Below are positions 46,611 to 55,533 of a DNA stretch of 64,000 nt, in pieces. The notes under the pieces were generated by a model. It ran no database searches. It saw nothing but the letters and a program-made list of their open reading frames with translations, and was not told where the DNA came from. Positions within the stretch are counted from its first letter, which is position 1; every line of letters begins with the position of its first letter. The DNA is from Brevundimonas sp. G8 (GTDB lineage: Bacteria; Pseudomonadota; Alphaproteobacteria; Caulobacterales; Caulobacteraceae), in NCBI RefSeq assembly GCF_902506205.1, contig NZ_LR732816.1, forward strand, positions 1,151,849 to 1,215,848. The letters run 5' to 3'. A program made the position numbers and the translations under genes.

Positions 46611-48292
46611 CCCGACCCAGTTGAGTTCAGCCGACCAGGCGCGGCGTCGATCGGCCTTCGCTGGGGCAGGACAGGCCGTGAACGGTCACATCGGCCTCGC
46701 CCAGCCTGAGCCCCAGCATCCAGCACCGGGTTCAGCACGCCATCCAGCACCGGGCCCAGCGGCTCCAGCAGCCGGCCCAGAGCCCTGGTCAGGTCGCCGA
46801 GCCCCAAGCCCAGGCCGACCACGTTCACGTCCACGTCCAGCCGCCCCAACAGGCTGGACACCAGGCCGCTGGCGAAACTACGCGAGGCCATGGTCTTGGC
46901 CCGCTGCGCCTCGATGTCGGCGGCATCGAACCTCAGCGGTTTGAAGCCTGGATCGGCGGCCTCCACGTCGGCCTTGCCGGTGATGCTGACCAGCCCCAGG
47001 ATGGACAGCAGGGTTGCGGGGCGCGGCGACAGACCCGTCTTGAAGTCGTCCAGCGTCGTCTCGTCCACCGCGCCGATCGAGGCGCGGGCCAGGCCCGGCC
47101 GCACCTCGACCTCGACCGAGCGCGCGGGATCGCAGGACAGGGATTTCAGCCGCGCCTCGGACGCCGCCAACTCGACCAGGATCGGCAGCTCGACCCGCGC
47201 CAGACCCGACAGAGTCTGGGCCGTTTTGGCTCGAACATAGAGCCGCGCCTGGGCCGTGCGGATGATCGGCTGGCCGTTCGCCGTCACCGTCAGCCAGGGC
47301 GAACGATTGGGCCGTTCGCCGATGGCCAGGCTGGTCTTCAGATCGGCGAGGCCGGCGGGCACACCCAGGTTCAGCGCGATCTGCCGGTCCCCGCCCCCGA
47401 CCTCCAGCATCGCCATGGCCAGGTCCATGGCCGAGACCGAGGCGTCCAGCCCCTCGCGGATTCCTTGCGGCGACTGGGCCTCGACACCGATCAGATCGCC
47501 CAGCTTCACCTTCGTTCCGACCGAGGCCGAAGCCAACCGACCCAGCGCGCCGCCGTCGTCGCCACCCGCGAGGCGTTCCAGCACCTTCAACGCCCGGCCG
47601 GCATCGACATCGCTCGCCAGCAGCCTGTCGTAATCACCGATCTCGATGTCCAGATCCGTCGCCAGGGCGTCGGTGAAGCCCAGCAGATTGACGTCCAGGT
47701 CCGCCAACCGCCGATAGTCCATGACGCTGAGCGAGACCTTGGAGCCAGTCAGGCCGCTCAGCACCTGGTTCACCACGCCCTCGTCCAGCCGCGCCAGGCG
47801 TGAGCCGATGGAGAACATGGCCTTGGGCGGGGCGCCGTCGGATGCTGCCGCCGTGGCACGACGATGCACGCGCACCTGATCGCGGCCCAGAAGCAGTTCG
47901 GTGAAGAACAGCGGCGCACGGCTCGTCACCTCGACGCGGGCGGCGTTGGGCGTCGCGCCGCCCGGGGCGAACCTATCATCCCGAGCCTTTTTCGGGTCGG
48001 GCGCATAGACGCCGAGGGTGGTCGCCACGGGCACCGTGACATCGGGCGAGACATTGGCCTCGACCGTCGCAGACGCCGCCCGCCGCACGGTCGCCTCGCC
48101 CTGTGACAGGTTCTGAACCGCCGACAGGGCCGCCAGATCCGCCGCCGCCTGGACCCGTCGTGTGTGCAGCACCAGCACGCCCAGATCGATGGTCACGGCC
48201 GTGACGATGCACAGCACGCCCCCCGCCACGGCCGCGATCACGGCGACCGCCCCGCGCCGATCAGCGCCGAAGCGTTTATGCCAGGCGCTCAC
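46607..48292 (-). CDS. TadG-like pilus-associated membrane protein with a probable 3' frameshift
   Basis: 561 residues as annotated, GTG start overlapping the tadE-like stop by four bases. N-terminal transmembrane segment with RRGAVAVIAAVAGGVLCIVTAVTIDLGVLV-type Flp-pilus (TadG) signature, then a von Willebrand-like/periplasmic region (RLADLDVNLLGFTDALATDLD). The last 50 residues (from about 46717) turn into an Arg/Pro-rich tail that is unlike the rest. In the other minus-strand frame the same DNA reads LGLRLGEADVTVHGLSC and ends PRLVG at a TGA at 46627, the typical TadG end (LGxRLGxADVxVxGxxC). So a one-base insertion or two-base deletion near 46717 probably separates the true C-terminus. 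See finding. Confidence 0.85.
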   Translation of the reverse strand: MSAWHKRFGADRRGAVAVIAAVAGGVLCIVTAVTIDLGVLVLHTRRVQAAADLAALSAVQNLSQGEATVRRAASATVEANVSPDVTVPVATTLGVYAPDPKKARDDRFAPGGATPNAARVEVTSRAPLFFTELLLGRDQVRVHRRATAAASDGAPPKAMFSIGSRLARLDEGVVNQVLSGLTGSKVSLSVMDYRRLADLDVNLLGFTDALATDLDIEIGDYDRLLASDVDAGRALKVLERLAGGDDGGALGRLASASVGTKVKLGDLIGVEAQSPQGIREGLDASVSAMDLAMAMLEVGGGDRQIALNLGVPAGLADLKTSLAIGERPNRSPWLTVTANGQPIIRTAQARLYVRAKTAQTLSGLARVELPILVELAASEARLKSLSCDPARSVEVEVRPGLARASIGAVDETTLDDFKTGLSPRPATLLSILGLVSITGKADVEAADPGFKPLRFDAADIEAQRAKTMASRSFASGLVSSLLGRLDVDVNVVGLGLGLGDLTRALGRLLEPLGPVLDGVLNPVLDAGAQAGRGRCDRSRPVLPQRRPIDAAPGRLNSTGSG

Positions 48293-48717
48293 GAGTAGTC
48301 CCCCACATGGATCACCGCCGAGCGCCGGATGACCACCGGCGGACGCGGCAGCATTCCGCCCAAGGCCATGACCAGGCTGTCGCCGGAATCATAGACGACC
48401 ACGACCCGCAGCCGCCCGGCCTCCTCCGCCACCTCGATCGTCATCCTATCGGGATCCAGCGCCACGCCCCGCACGGCCGCCGTCACCTCGCGCCGCGCCA
48501 GCCCATCGCGCTCGACCGCGTCCAGCCCGCCCACCGCGGCCCGCGCGCCCTCAGACGCCAGGGCCTGAACCGACTGGGCCATCAGGAACCAGCCGCCATA
48601 GACGACGATGGAGATCAGCAGCAGCACCAGGATTGGCCCCACCAACGCAAACTCCACCGCCGCCGCGCCTTCGCGCCGGCGTCGCATGGTCTGAGGGATG
48701 GGTCCGTGCGTGCGCAT
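48289..48717 (-). CDS. TadE-like pilus assembly protein
   Basis: 142 residues. RRREGAAAVEFALVGPILVLL near the N-terminus is the TadE pseudopilin-like signature with a processing-site-like glutamate five residues into the helix; the rest is a short periplasmic domain. ATG at 48717 is chosen because the sequence further upstream is not TadE-like. Probably the first of the two-gene unit tadE-tadG; the rest of the Tad machinery is not in the window. Confidence 0.87.
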   Translation of the reverse strand: MRTHGPIPQTMRRRREGAAAVEFALVGPILVLLLISIVVYGGWFLMAQSVQALASEGARAAVGGLDAVERDGLARREVTAAVRGVALDPDRMTIEVAEEAGRLRVVVVYDSGDSLVMALGGMLPRPPVVIRRSAVIHVGDYS

Positions 48718-49809
48718 ACCAACCTCACGATTGCTCGCATGGGTTGTATATCCAGCAGCGTTAAAGGTTCGTGCAGCAGCCTGGGATGCCTCGCCGTCGC
48801 GCCGTGCGGTGACGCATGACGGCGTGACCGCTCGGTGGCTATGGCCTTGCGCGTTAATGCTGCGATCGTTTTGTGGGACGACATCAACGGCCGCGCATCG
48901 CCTATGCCGACCGCAAGATGCATGGCCTGGATCGCACATCGAGCTAGCGATCTGCGCGTAGAGATCGTCTGATCGACCTCTAAGCCGACATGCGGATTTG
49001 CAGTCCGCCCACGACTGTATCGTTTTGATACATTCGTGGGCATATGCGCACGAACCGACACAACTTGTCCCCTTGCCCGCCATTTCCGCCAGACGTCGTG
49101 GTGGAGGCACCAGCGACGCTCGATCCGCAGAATTGGCAGACCTGTTCCAGCTCGCACCGCCTGCCGACAGTCGCTTAAAATCGGCGAAGATCCCCGGCGC
49201 ATCTTCAGGGGACCGCTCAGAGAAGACACCCAGAATGAGCCGTCGCTTCGGCGCCCTATGGCACGGGATCACGCAGTCCCGGAGCGGGCTTATGGTCAAG
49301 CTAAGCCTTTGGGACACCTGATTTTTAACACTCGGAGGAAACGGCCACGCCCTCTAGATGCCAGTTGCATTTCGTCAAAAGCGACATTACAGGACTCTTC
49401 GATTAACGTTTTCTTAACCATCCTGCATATCCACGCCGAAACCGTCCTGATTCGGGACGGCATGGAACTTGGAAGGGTGAGGGAAGACGGTGGAGGGGAA
49501 GACAACTTTGGGCACGATCTGACACAGCAGATCATACGGCCGACTATATGTTCGCCGCTTGAGCGCCAATCAGAACGACAACCACTGATTTTCAAACTCA
49601 TTGTCGTAGTAAAAGCGATGCGGTCTGATGACTTTGCATCAATGCGCAAGTGTATCCTGATCTCCGATATTTCCCCTGAATGGCGAGTGTCTGAGCGAAC
49701 CAGACAGTTCAGTTTTTATCTATTGACGTTCTACTTAGTCTGGCGGTAATTCGCCGCCGAATAACAACGATAGGCACAGGCTGGGGCCTGATGCTCAGGG
49801 GAAGCGATC
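48718..49809. other. AT-richer gene-poor region (1.1 kb)
   Basis: No open frame here looks like a protein: the longest ones (for example about 48998-49749) are Arg/Ser-rich, lack a ribosome-binding site and resemble no family. The base composition from about 49300 to 49770 is visibly AT-richer than the surroundings. It lies between the leftward tad genes and the rightward pilus cluster and so contains both promoters; a TTGACG at 49723 and a TTAA-N7-TTAA box at 49403 are possible elements. It might be decayed or foreign DNA. Confidence 0.6.
49403..49417 (+). promoter_or_regulatory. Candidate CtrA binding site TTAA-N7-TTAA
   Basis: TTAACGTTTTCTTAA, followed by CCAT, fits the CtrA full-site consensus of Caulobacterales exactly in both halves. 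It is 393 bp upstream of the pilus cluster start and 686 bp upstream of the tadE-like start, so the gene it controls is unclear. Confidence 0.45.
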
Positions 49810-50397
49810 ATGAGGGGGCAACTGCGATGCATCGCGGCGTTCGGCGCCCTGTGTCTTGCTGGCGGGCTGAGCACCGCCGCCAGCGCCATGGACCTGGGAC
49901 CGACCGGCGCATCGAACCGGCTGCGCGTCGAAGTGGCCGGCGTGATCTCGCCGCGCTGCATGGTCAGCCAATCGGAAAGCTCGGCCTCGTTCGGCCAACT
50001 GCTGGATCCGTCCAACGGCGGCACGGCGGCACGGGCCCTGAGCCTAGGCTTCACCTTTGACTGCAATAGCCCCTTCCGCGCGGTGATGACCTCGCAGAAC
50101 GGCGGGCTGCAGACCGATGCGACGCCTGCCTCCGGTTTTCGTAATCGCATCACCTACGACGCGGCTCTGGCCCTGCCGAACGGCCGCGCCACCTCGTCTT
50201 GCGACAGCGAGCAAATGCAACGCGAAGCCGGCGAACGCGCCGGATGCGTCTTCCGCTTCAACGGCCGCCAGGGCGCCTCGGGCGCCGCGTCGGTGAAGCT
50301 GACCATGGCCGCAGATCCGACGCCGGTTCTGGCAGGTCAATACCGAGATCGATTGGTCCTTCGCCTCTCGCCCGTCCTGGGCGGGGAGAGGGACTGA
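49810..50397 (+). CDS. Spore-coat-U/Csu-type pilin, minor subunit 1
   Basis: 195 residues. Signal peptide ending ASA (about residue 27). SCPU/Csu pilin traits: an early cysteine in SPRCMVSQSES paired with FDCNSPF, a second pair (SSCDSE, AGCVF), and the C-terminal donor-strand signature LAGQYRDRLVLRLSP. AGGGGA at 49797-49802 is a good ribosome-binding site for the ATG at 49810. First gene of the chaperone-usher cluster. It may be a tip or initiating subunit. Confidence 0.83.
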   Translation: MRGQLRCIAAFGALCLAGGLSTAASAMDLGPTGASNRLRVEVAGVISPRCMVSQSESSASFGQLLDPSNGGTAARALSLGFTFDCNSPFRAVMTSQNGGLQTDATPASGFRNRITYDAALALPNGRATSSCDSEQMQREAGERAGCVFRFNGRQGASGAASVKLTMAADPTPVLAGQYRDRLVLRLSPVLGGERD

Positions 50398-50492
50398 GAG
50401 AGATGACGACGGCGATTTCGCCGCCGCCATATTGGGGCCAGCGCCCCGTAACGCACGAGGCTCGATGGGGCCTCTACCTGGAGACTACCACC

Positions 50493-51125
50493 ATGAAGAA
50501 GCTGCTTCTCGCCGCTGCCGGCGTCGCCCTGATCGCCAGCCCCGCCGCCGCCCAAACCAACTGGGGTTCGGCTACCTACGGCAACGACGGCCAAGCCACC
50601 TGGGCTCTGCGTTCGACCGTCGCCGACTTCTGCAAGCTGGGCACCTCGGTGACCACGCGCGCCGGCAACTCGACCGTTGCTCCTGGCGACAACGGCCGTG
50701 GCGGCACCGCCGCTAACGGTGACGGCACCATCACCTTCAACATCCAAAACCCGACGACCAACACCATCCAAGCGTCCGCCGCCGCGATGGTCTATGCTCA
50801 ATCGCAGTGCAACACGACCTTCAACGTGACTGCCGAATCCGAGCGTGACGGCCTGCGCAACACCGCCTTCGGTTCGGCCTTCGGTTCGGCCTTTACCGAC
50901 CAAGTGCGTTACAACGTGTCGGCCCTCTTCGGCGGCCAAACCGGCTTCAAGAGCGCTCTGAGCGGCACGTCGACCCTGCTGGCCAACCAACAACCGGCTG
51001 CCGGCGATTTCGAAATCCGCGTCGCCGTTCCGGCCGACGCCAGCCGCCTTCTGCTGGCCGGCCAATACACCGACTTCCTGAAGGTGACGATGGCTCCGGT
51101 CGTTTCGGGCGCCACGCCTCTCTAA
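50493..51125 (+). CDS. Probable major pilin of a chaperone-usher pilus
   Basis: 210 residues. Signal peptide MKKLLLAAAGVALIASPAAA cleaved after residue 20; mature pilin has cysteines in DFCKLG and SQCNTT and the C-terminal strand LLAGQYTDFLKVTMAP shared with its neighbours. Ten of eleven Gln codons are CAA, opposite to the CAG habit nearby, and it uses more GCT and CGT codons: a sign of high expression or a different origin. Residues in AFGSAFGSAF come from a 12-bp tandem duplication (50865-50888). ATG at 50493 preferred to a longer in-frame reading that overlaps the first pilin. A terminator directly follows. Confidence 0.85.
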   Translation: MKKLLLAAAGVALIASPAAAQTNWGSATYGNDGQATWALRSTVADFCKLGTSVTTRAGNSTVAPGDNGRGGTAANGDGTITFNIQNPTTNTIQASAAAMVYAQSQCNTTFNVTAESERDGLRNTAFGSAFGSAFTDQVRYNVSALFGGQTGFKSALSGTSTLLANQQPAAGDFEIRVAVPADASRLLLAGQYTDFLKVTMAPVVSGATPL

Positions 51126-51147
51126 GGAACGTCTGACGTTCTGATAC

Positions 51148-51181
51148 AGGGCCCGGTCTCAACGAGGCTGGGCCCTTTTTC
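51148..51181 (+). terminator. Intrinsic terminator between major pilin and chaperone genes
   Basis: Stem AGGGCCC / GGGCCCT (51148-51154, 51170-51176) with an inner mismatched extension, followed by TTTTTCTTG. It should limit read-through from pilin into chaperone and usher, giving pilin in excess. Confidence 0.82.
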
Positions 51182-51240
51182 TTGAAGCTTTCTAAACCCC
51201 TACGACGCGATGGTCGCGGGACGTTAGTCGGAGACGCGTG

Positions 51241-51996
51241 ATGCCTGCCGCCATTTTCAAGAAGCTGGGATTGCTCGGGGCGCTTGCCCTGATGCTTGTG
51301 GCGACGCCGTCTTCGGCATTGCTCGTACAGCCGGTCTTTCTGGACATGCGCTACAGCGGCGCTCAGTCCAACGGCGGCATCCGGGTCGTGAACGACCGCA
51401 ACCGCCCCGTTTCCGTCGAACTGACGGTGAGCAGCCTTGAAATTCCCGAGAAGGGACAGGCGGTATTCACCCCCGTCGAAGGCGAGGACTTCCTGATCTT
51501 TCCCGCCGTGGCGAACATCCCGCCGAACGGCACTCAGATTTTCCGCATTCGTTGGGTCGGGGACCCGACACTGGCGGAAGGCAAGATGTTCGCCTTCACC
51601 ACCAGCGAATTGCCGATCGAAATGGACCAGACGGCAGGCGCCGCCGTGCAACTGCTTTACGCGATCCAGACTGTGGTCGCGATCGGTCCGGCCGGCGCAC
51701 GCGCCGATATAAAGCCCATTGCAATCCGTCGCGGCGAACTGGCCGACGGCACGAAGGGCGTGATCATCACCTTCGAGAACACCGGCGCCCTGCATGGCCA
51801 GGTGAACTCCAGCACCATCACCGTGTCCGTCCCCGGCTGGAGCCACCGCATCGAGCCGGCCGACGTCTCGAACGCCGTCGGCTTGGGACTGGTGCCTGCA
51901 AACGCCAAACGCGAGATGTTCCTCGCCCTTCCCGACGTACCGGCCGATGGCGATCTCAATGTCGTCGCCGACGTTCCCGCCGCACCCTTGATCTGA
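51241..51996 (+). CDS. Periplasmic fimbrial chaperone (PapD-like)
   Basis: 251 residues. Signal peptide ending SSALL (about residue 26). Two immunoglobulin-like domains: N-terminal QPVFLDMRYSGAQSNGGIRV (strand with conserved positions), ... and IFRIRWVGDPTLAEGKMFAF, where the R-x-R/WVG region resembles the conserved strand that holds the pilin C-terminus. It stabilises pilins by donor-strand complementation and delivers them to the usher. ATG at 51241 preferred (GGAG seven bases upstream) over the GTG immediately before it. Confidence 0.85.
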   Translation: MPAAIFKKLGLLGALALMLVATPSSALLVQPVFLDMRYSGAQSNGGIRVVNDRNRPVSVELTVSSLEIPEKGQAVFTPVEGEDFLIFPAVANIPPNGTQIFRIRWVGDPTLAEGKMFAFTTSELPIEMDQTAGAAVQLLYAIQTVVAIGPAGARADIKPIAIRRGELADGTKGVIITFENTGALHGQVNSSTITVSVPGWSHRIEPADVSNAVGLGLVPANAKREMFLALPDVPADGDLNVVADVPAAPLI

Positions 51997-52004
51997 GCAC
52001 GCAC

Positions 52005-54524
52005 GTGATCCGGGGGGACAAAATCAAGTTGATGACCGCCACGACGCTGATGGCGTTTTTGGTGACACCGCACGGCGCCTTCGCCTGGGCGAATACGCTG
52101 GACCTGTTCGACAGCGGCGTGATCGTCACGGCGCCGCCTGCGCCTGCGCGCATCAACTCTACACAGCAGGACATCGAACTGGTCGTGCCGGTCCGAGAAC
52201 GTGGACCTCTCGGGCAGGCGACGATCATCATCGGCGCCGACGACAGCATCCGTATCCGGGCCGCCGATCTGGTCGGCCTGCTGCGCAGCCTGATCACACC
52301 CGCTGCGGCTCAGTCACTGACCGGACTGGCGAATGACCAGGGCTATCTGACGCCCGAGGCCGTGCGCGGCCTCGGCTTCGATCTGGTGTTCGATCCAGGC
52401 CTTCTTGATCTGGCCGTGAGCGTCCCCCTGGAGGCCCGGCAGCGGCAGACTTTCGAACTGGGCTTCGACACATCCGTCACGCCCCCGACAGTCACCGACC
52501 GTCAGGCCGGTTTTTCCGCCTATGTCAATTATCGCGCCTCGATCGATTATCTTCACCGCGACACCGGTTCGAGAGAAAAAGGGCTGCAGGCGCCGCGCTT
52601 CGACCTGGACGTCAACGGCTCCGTCGGCCCGGTCGCATTCGAAAACCTGCTGACCATCGACGCCGATGCGCCTGAAGCCTTTCAGCGCAATGCCTCGCGC
52701 CTGATTTACGATCAATCCGACAAGGCCATTCGCTGGACCGTCGGCGATCTGTTGCCCGAGGGCAATTCGTTCCAGAGCGCGAGCGATATCGCCGGCCTCA
52801 GCGTGGCCCGACTGTACAGCTTGCGGCCCAACGATCGTTTCGTGGCGTCGCGGTCCTCACGCAGCATCACGTTGCGCGAAGCGTCTACGGTCGACATCAG
52901 AATCAATGGCGCGACCGTCCGCACCCTGACCCTGCAACCTGGCACCTATGACCTGCAGGATCTTCCGCTGACGCAAGGGGCGAACGCGGTCGAGATCGTT
53001 GTCGAGGGACCATCGGGAGCCCGCGAGGTCATCTCGTTCGACTTCTTCAGCGACGCAACCCTGCTGGCGCCCGGCGTCGACGAGTTCTACTTCTCGGGCG
53101 GCGTACGCGCGCCGCGGGAGTTCGGCAGTATCGATTATCGCCAGGACGATCCGATCGTTTCGGGGTTCTATCGCCGCGGCATCAACGCCCAGCTCACCGC
53201 CGGCGCCAACTTGCAGGCCACAAAAGACGCCAGTCTTGTCGGCGCCGAGCTTGTGTACGGCGGCGGTTGGGGTCTGACGGCGTTCGAACTGGCGGTCAGC
53301 AATCGCGACATCGAAGGCGGCGGTTATGTCGCGCGCGTCGAGCATCGCGTCTTTCGCGAACTTAAAACCCTTCCGGGCCAAGAAACCTTTGATTTCTCGA
53401 TCGAAATGCGGAGCCGTGAATTCGCGACGATTGAACAGCTAGGCTCTGCAACAAACTTCGCCTACCAGGCCGCAGCTCGTTACTCACGCCCGCTGAGCCG
53501 GAGCTTGACCGCCTCGATCGGCGCGGATTACGCCAAGGGCCGCGATCAGTTGCGTGACCGTTACGGCGTGACGACCTTCGCCAACTGGCGCCTCAACTAC
53601 GAGACCAACGTCAACTTCGGTGCGACCTACAACTCCAATGCGATCAGGGGCGAAGAGACCAATGTCTTCGTCAACCTGACCCGCCGCTTCGGCGCTCGCC
53701 GAACCGTCTCGGCCGGAGCGGAGAGCCGCAGCGGCCTGGTGCGCGCCGGCTATTCGCGAGCGCCCGAGCGGTCGCTCAACGATTGGGCCTACAGCGTCGA
53801 TGTCTCGCGGACGAATGAAGCCATCGGCCTGAACGGCGCAGCCGTCTACATCGCCAACCGCGGCGAGCTGGAGGTCAACCACGCGACCGTCTTCGACAAC
53901 GACGGCGAAATCGCAAACCAGCAGACCTCGCTGCGCGCCTACGGCTCCGTAGGCTATGCTGGCGGACGGCTCGGCATCGGACGCCGCGTCTACGATTCCT
54001 TCGGTCTGGTGTCGGCTCATAGCAGTCTGGGGCGCCGGCCCGTGCTGATCCGCGGCTTGTCCGCCCTGGAAGAGAGCGCCCGGTCAGGACCGTTAGGGCC
54101 TGCCCTGGTGCCGCTGGGTTCCTATTATGCGCAGTCCGTGCCCTACGACGTCGAAGACCTGCCGATCGGCTATGACTTGGGCTCGGGCCTGTTCCAGGTG
54201 CAACCGCGCCTGCACTCGGGCTATGCCCTCACGGTCGGCTCGGCCTATTACGTCACGGCGTCAGGCATCATGATGGACGATCAGGGCCAGGCGGTCAGCC
54301 TGCGCTCGGGTCGCGCCGTCTCGCTGGACGACCGCGATGCGCCGCAAGCCGATGTGGTCACAAACCGCCAGGGACGGTTCGCCGTCAGCGGGCTGTCCGC
54401 CGGGCGCTGGCGCATCACCTTGGTCGGCCAACCCGCGCTGATCTATGATATCGTCGTTCCGGACACGACCCTATACCGGGCCGGCGAGATCCGTCCGACC
54501 GTGACGGCAGGAGGAAGCCGATGA
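52005..54524 (+). CDS. Outer-membrane usher for chaperone-usher pili
   Basis: 839 residues from GTG 52005 (830 from ATG 52032). The GTG gives a more complete signal peptide (IRGDKIKLMTATTLMAFLV) but lacks a strong ribosome-binding site, so the start is uncertain. N-terminal periplasmic domain to about 130 (YLTPEAVRGLGFDLVF), the 24-strand pore from about 180 with a plug segment, and C-terminal beta-sandwich domains (GYDLGSGLFQVQPRLHSGYAL, VVTNRQGRFAVSGL). It gates pilin export and polymerisation. Begins 8 bp after the chaperone stop; overlaps the next gene by four bases (ATGA). Confidence 0.9.
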   Translation: MIRGDKIKLMTATTLMAFLVTPHGAFAWANTLDLFDSGVIVTAPPAPARINSTQQDIELVVPVRERGPLGQATIIIGADDSIRIRAADLVGLLRSLITPAAAQSLTGLANDQGYLTPEAVRGLGFDLVFDPGLLDLAVSVPLEARQRQTFELGFDTSVTPPTVTDRQAGFSAYVNYRASIDYLHRDTGSREKGLQAPRFDLDVNGSVGPVAFENLLTIDADAPEAFQRNASRLIYDQSDKAIRWTVGDLLPEGNSFQSASDIAGLSVARLYSLRPNDRFVASRSSRSITLREASTVDIRINGATVRTLTLQPGTYDLQDLPLTQGANAVEIVVEGPSGAREVISFDFFSDATLLAPGVDEFYFSGGVRAPREFGSIDYRQDDPIVSGFYRRGINAQLTAGANLQATKDASLVGAELVYGGGWGLTAFELAVSNRDIEGGGYVARVEHRVFRELKTLPGQETFDFSIEMRSREFATIEQLGSATNFAYQAAARYSRPLSRSLTASIGADYAKGRDQLRDRYGVTTFANWRLNYETNVNFGATYNSNAIRGEETNVFVNLTRRFGARRTVSAGAESRSGLVRAGYSRAPERSLNDWAYSVDVSRTNEAIGLNGAAVYIANRGELEVNHATVFDNDGEIANQQTSLRAYGSVGYAGGRLGIGRRVYDSFGLVSAHSSLGRRPVLIRGLSALEESARSGPLGPALVPLGSYYAQSVPYDVEDLPIGYDLGSGLFQVQPRLHSGYALTVGSAYYVTASGIMMDDQGQAVSLRSGRAVSLDDRDAPQADVVTNRQGRFAVSGLSAGRWRITLVGQPALIYDIVVPDTTLYRAGEIRPTVTAGGSR

Positions 54525-55471
54525 ACCGCAAGGCGTTGATGACGGCGGCGGCGCTGGCCGCCGCGACTTTGGGCGGGGCGGGCGCGGCCCAGGCCGAGTG
54601 CGATCTGACCTCGGTGCGCGTGATCTCGGACGGCGTGGTTCTGCGCTACGACCCGTTCGATCAGGACGACGCACGCGGCGAGATTCAGGTGCGTCTGGCC
54701 TCGAACGACGGCTGCGCCAATGCACGTATCGAGATGGCGGTGACGCCGGACATCGACAGCATCGGCCCCTCGGGCTCGCTGCAGGCCCGCGACGGCGCCA
54801 ACGGCGTGACCGTCCAGCTGACCTCGCAGATGGGGCCGGCGCGCATCGTGACCGATCCCTCGAACGCCTTCAACAGCCCCGCGCCGGCCGGCCGCTTGTC
54901 GGCCTCGGGCGTGCTGACCGGGCCGGGCCTCAGGGTGTCTGCGTCCTATGGTCAGGTGGTGCCGCCGGGTCGCTATCGCGCGCGCGCGACGTTGTTGACC
55001 CGCGCCCTGGACGCAGAGGGCGACGCGACCGCGACGATCGAGACGCCTTTCTATGTGGAGATCGAGGTCCAGCCCTCGTTCCGCCTGGCCGCAGGGGTCG
55101 AACAGCAGCGTCTGTTCCTGGGCGAACTGACGCCCGGCGCCGAAAGCCAGCCGATGACCTTCAACGCCTATTCCAACGTGGGCTATGAGTTGAAGGTGCG
55201 CTCGGATCATCAGTGGCGCATGACCCTGGACGGCTCCAACGCCGCCGATGCGCCCAGCGTGCCTTATCGCGTCGCCATTTCAAATCGTCCCGTTCGCCGC
55301 GACGGCGACGAGGCCTCGGTGCTGCGCTTCGACCAGCCCAGGAACGGGCGGCGCTCGCACGAACTCAAAGCGACGGCGCTTCCGTTCGAGTCGGGCCAGG
55401 CCGGCGCTTATAGGGACTTCATCACTGTAGAGATCAGCCCACGCCTCGGCGGCGGCTCATCTCCTGCGTAG
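54521..55471 (+). CDS. Chaperone-usher pilus subunit, large (probable tip adhesin)
   Basis: 316 residues, larger than the pilins and so more like a two-domain tip subunit. Signal peptide ending AQA (about residue 26). An N-terminal domain begins ECDLTSVRV and has a later cysteine (DGCANARI); a second pilin-like domain ends in GAYRDFITVEISPRLGG, the donor-strand motif of this family. ATG overlaps the usher stop by four bases, so it is coupled to usher translation. Specific ligand not predictable. Confidence 0.78.
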   Translation: MNRKALMTAAALAAATLGGAGAAQAECDLTSVRVISDGVVLRYDPFDQDDARGEIQVRLASNDGCANARIEMAVTPDIDSIGPSGSLQARDGANGVTVQLTSQMGPARIVTDPSNAFNSPAPAGRLSASGVLTGPGLRVSASYGQVVPPGRYRARATLLTRALDAEGDATATIETPFYVEIEVQPSFRLAAGVEQQRLFLGELTPGAESQPMTFNAYSNVGYELKVRSDHQWRMTLDGSNAADAPSVPYRVAISNRPVRRDGDEASVLRFDQPRNGRRSHELKATALPFESGQAGAYRDFITVEISPRLGGGSSPA

Positions 55472-55477
55472 AATGAC

Positions 55478-55519
55478 AACAGGCCCGACCGGAGGACATC
55501 CAGTCGGGCCTGTTATTGT
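55478..55519. terminator. Bidirectional intrinsic terminator at the end of the pilus cluster
   Basis: 12-bp stem AACAGGCCCGAC / GTCGGGCCTGTT (55478-55489, 55503-55514) with a 13-nt loop, flanked by T-rich ends. It lies between the large subunit gene and the convergent small pilin gene. Confidence 0.88.
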
Positions 55520-55533
55520 CCTGTCCGCTTAAC

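Noticed and set aside
49036..49749. 237-codon rightward frame in the gene-poor region
   Set aside because: Arg/Ser-rich, no ribosome-binding site, no family resemblance, and codon pattern unlike neighbours; kept only as part of the unexplained region.
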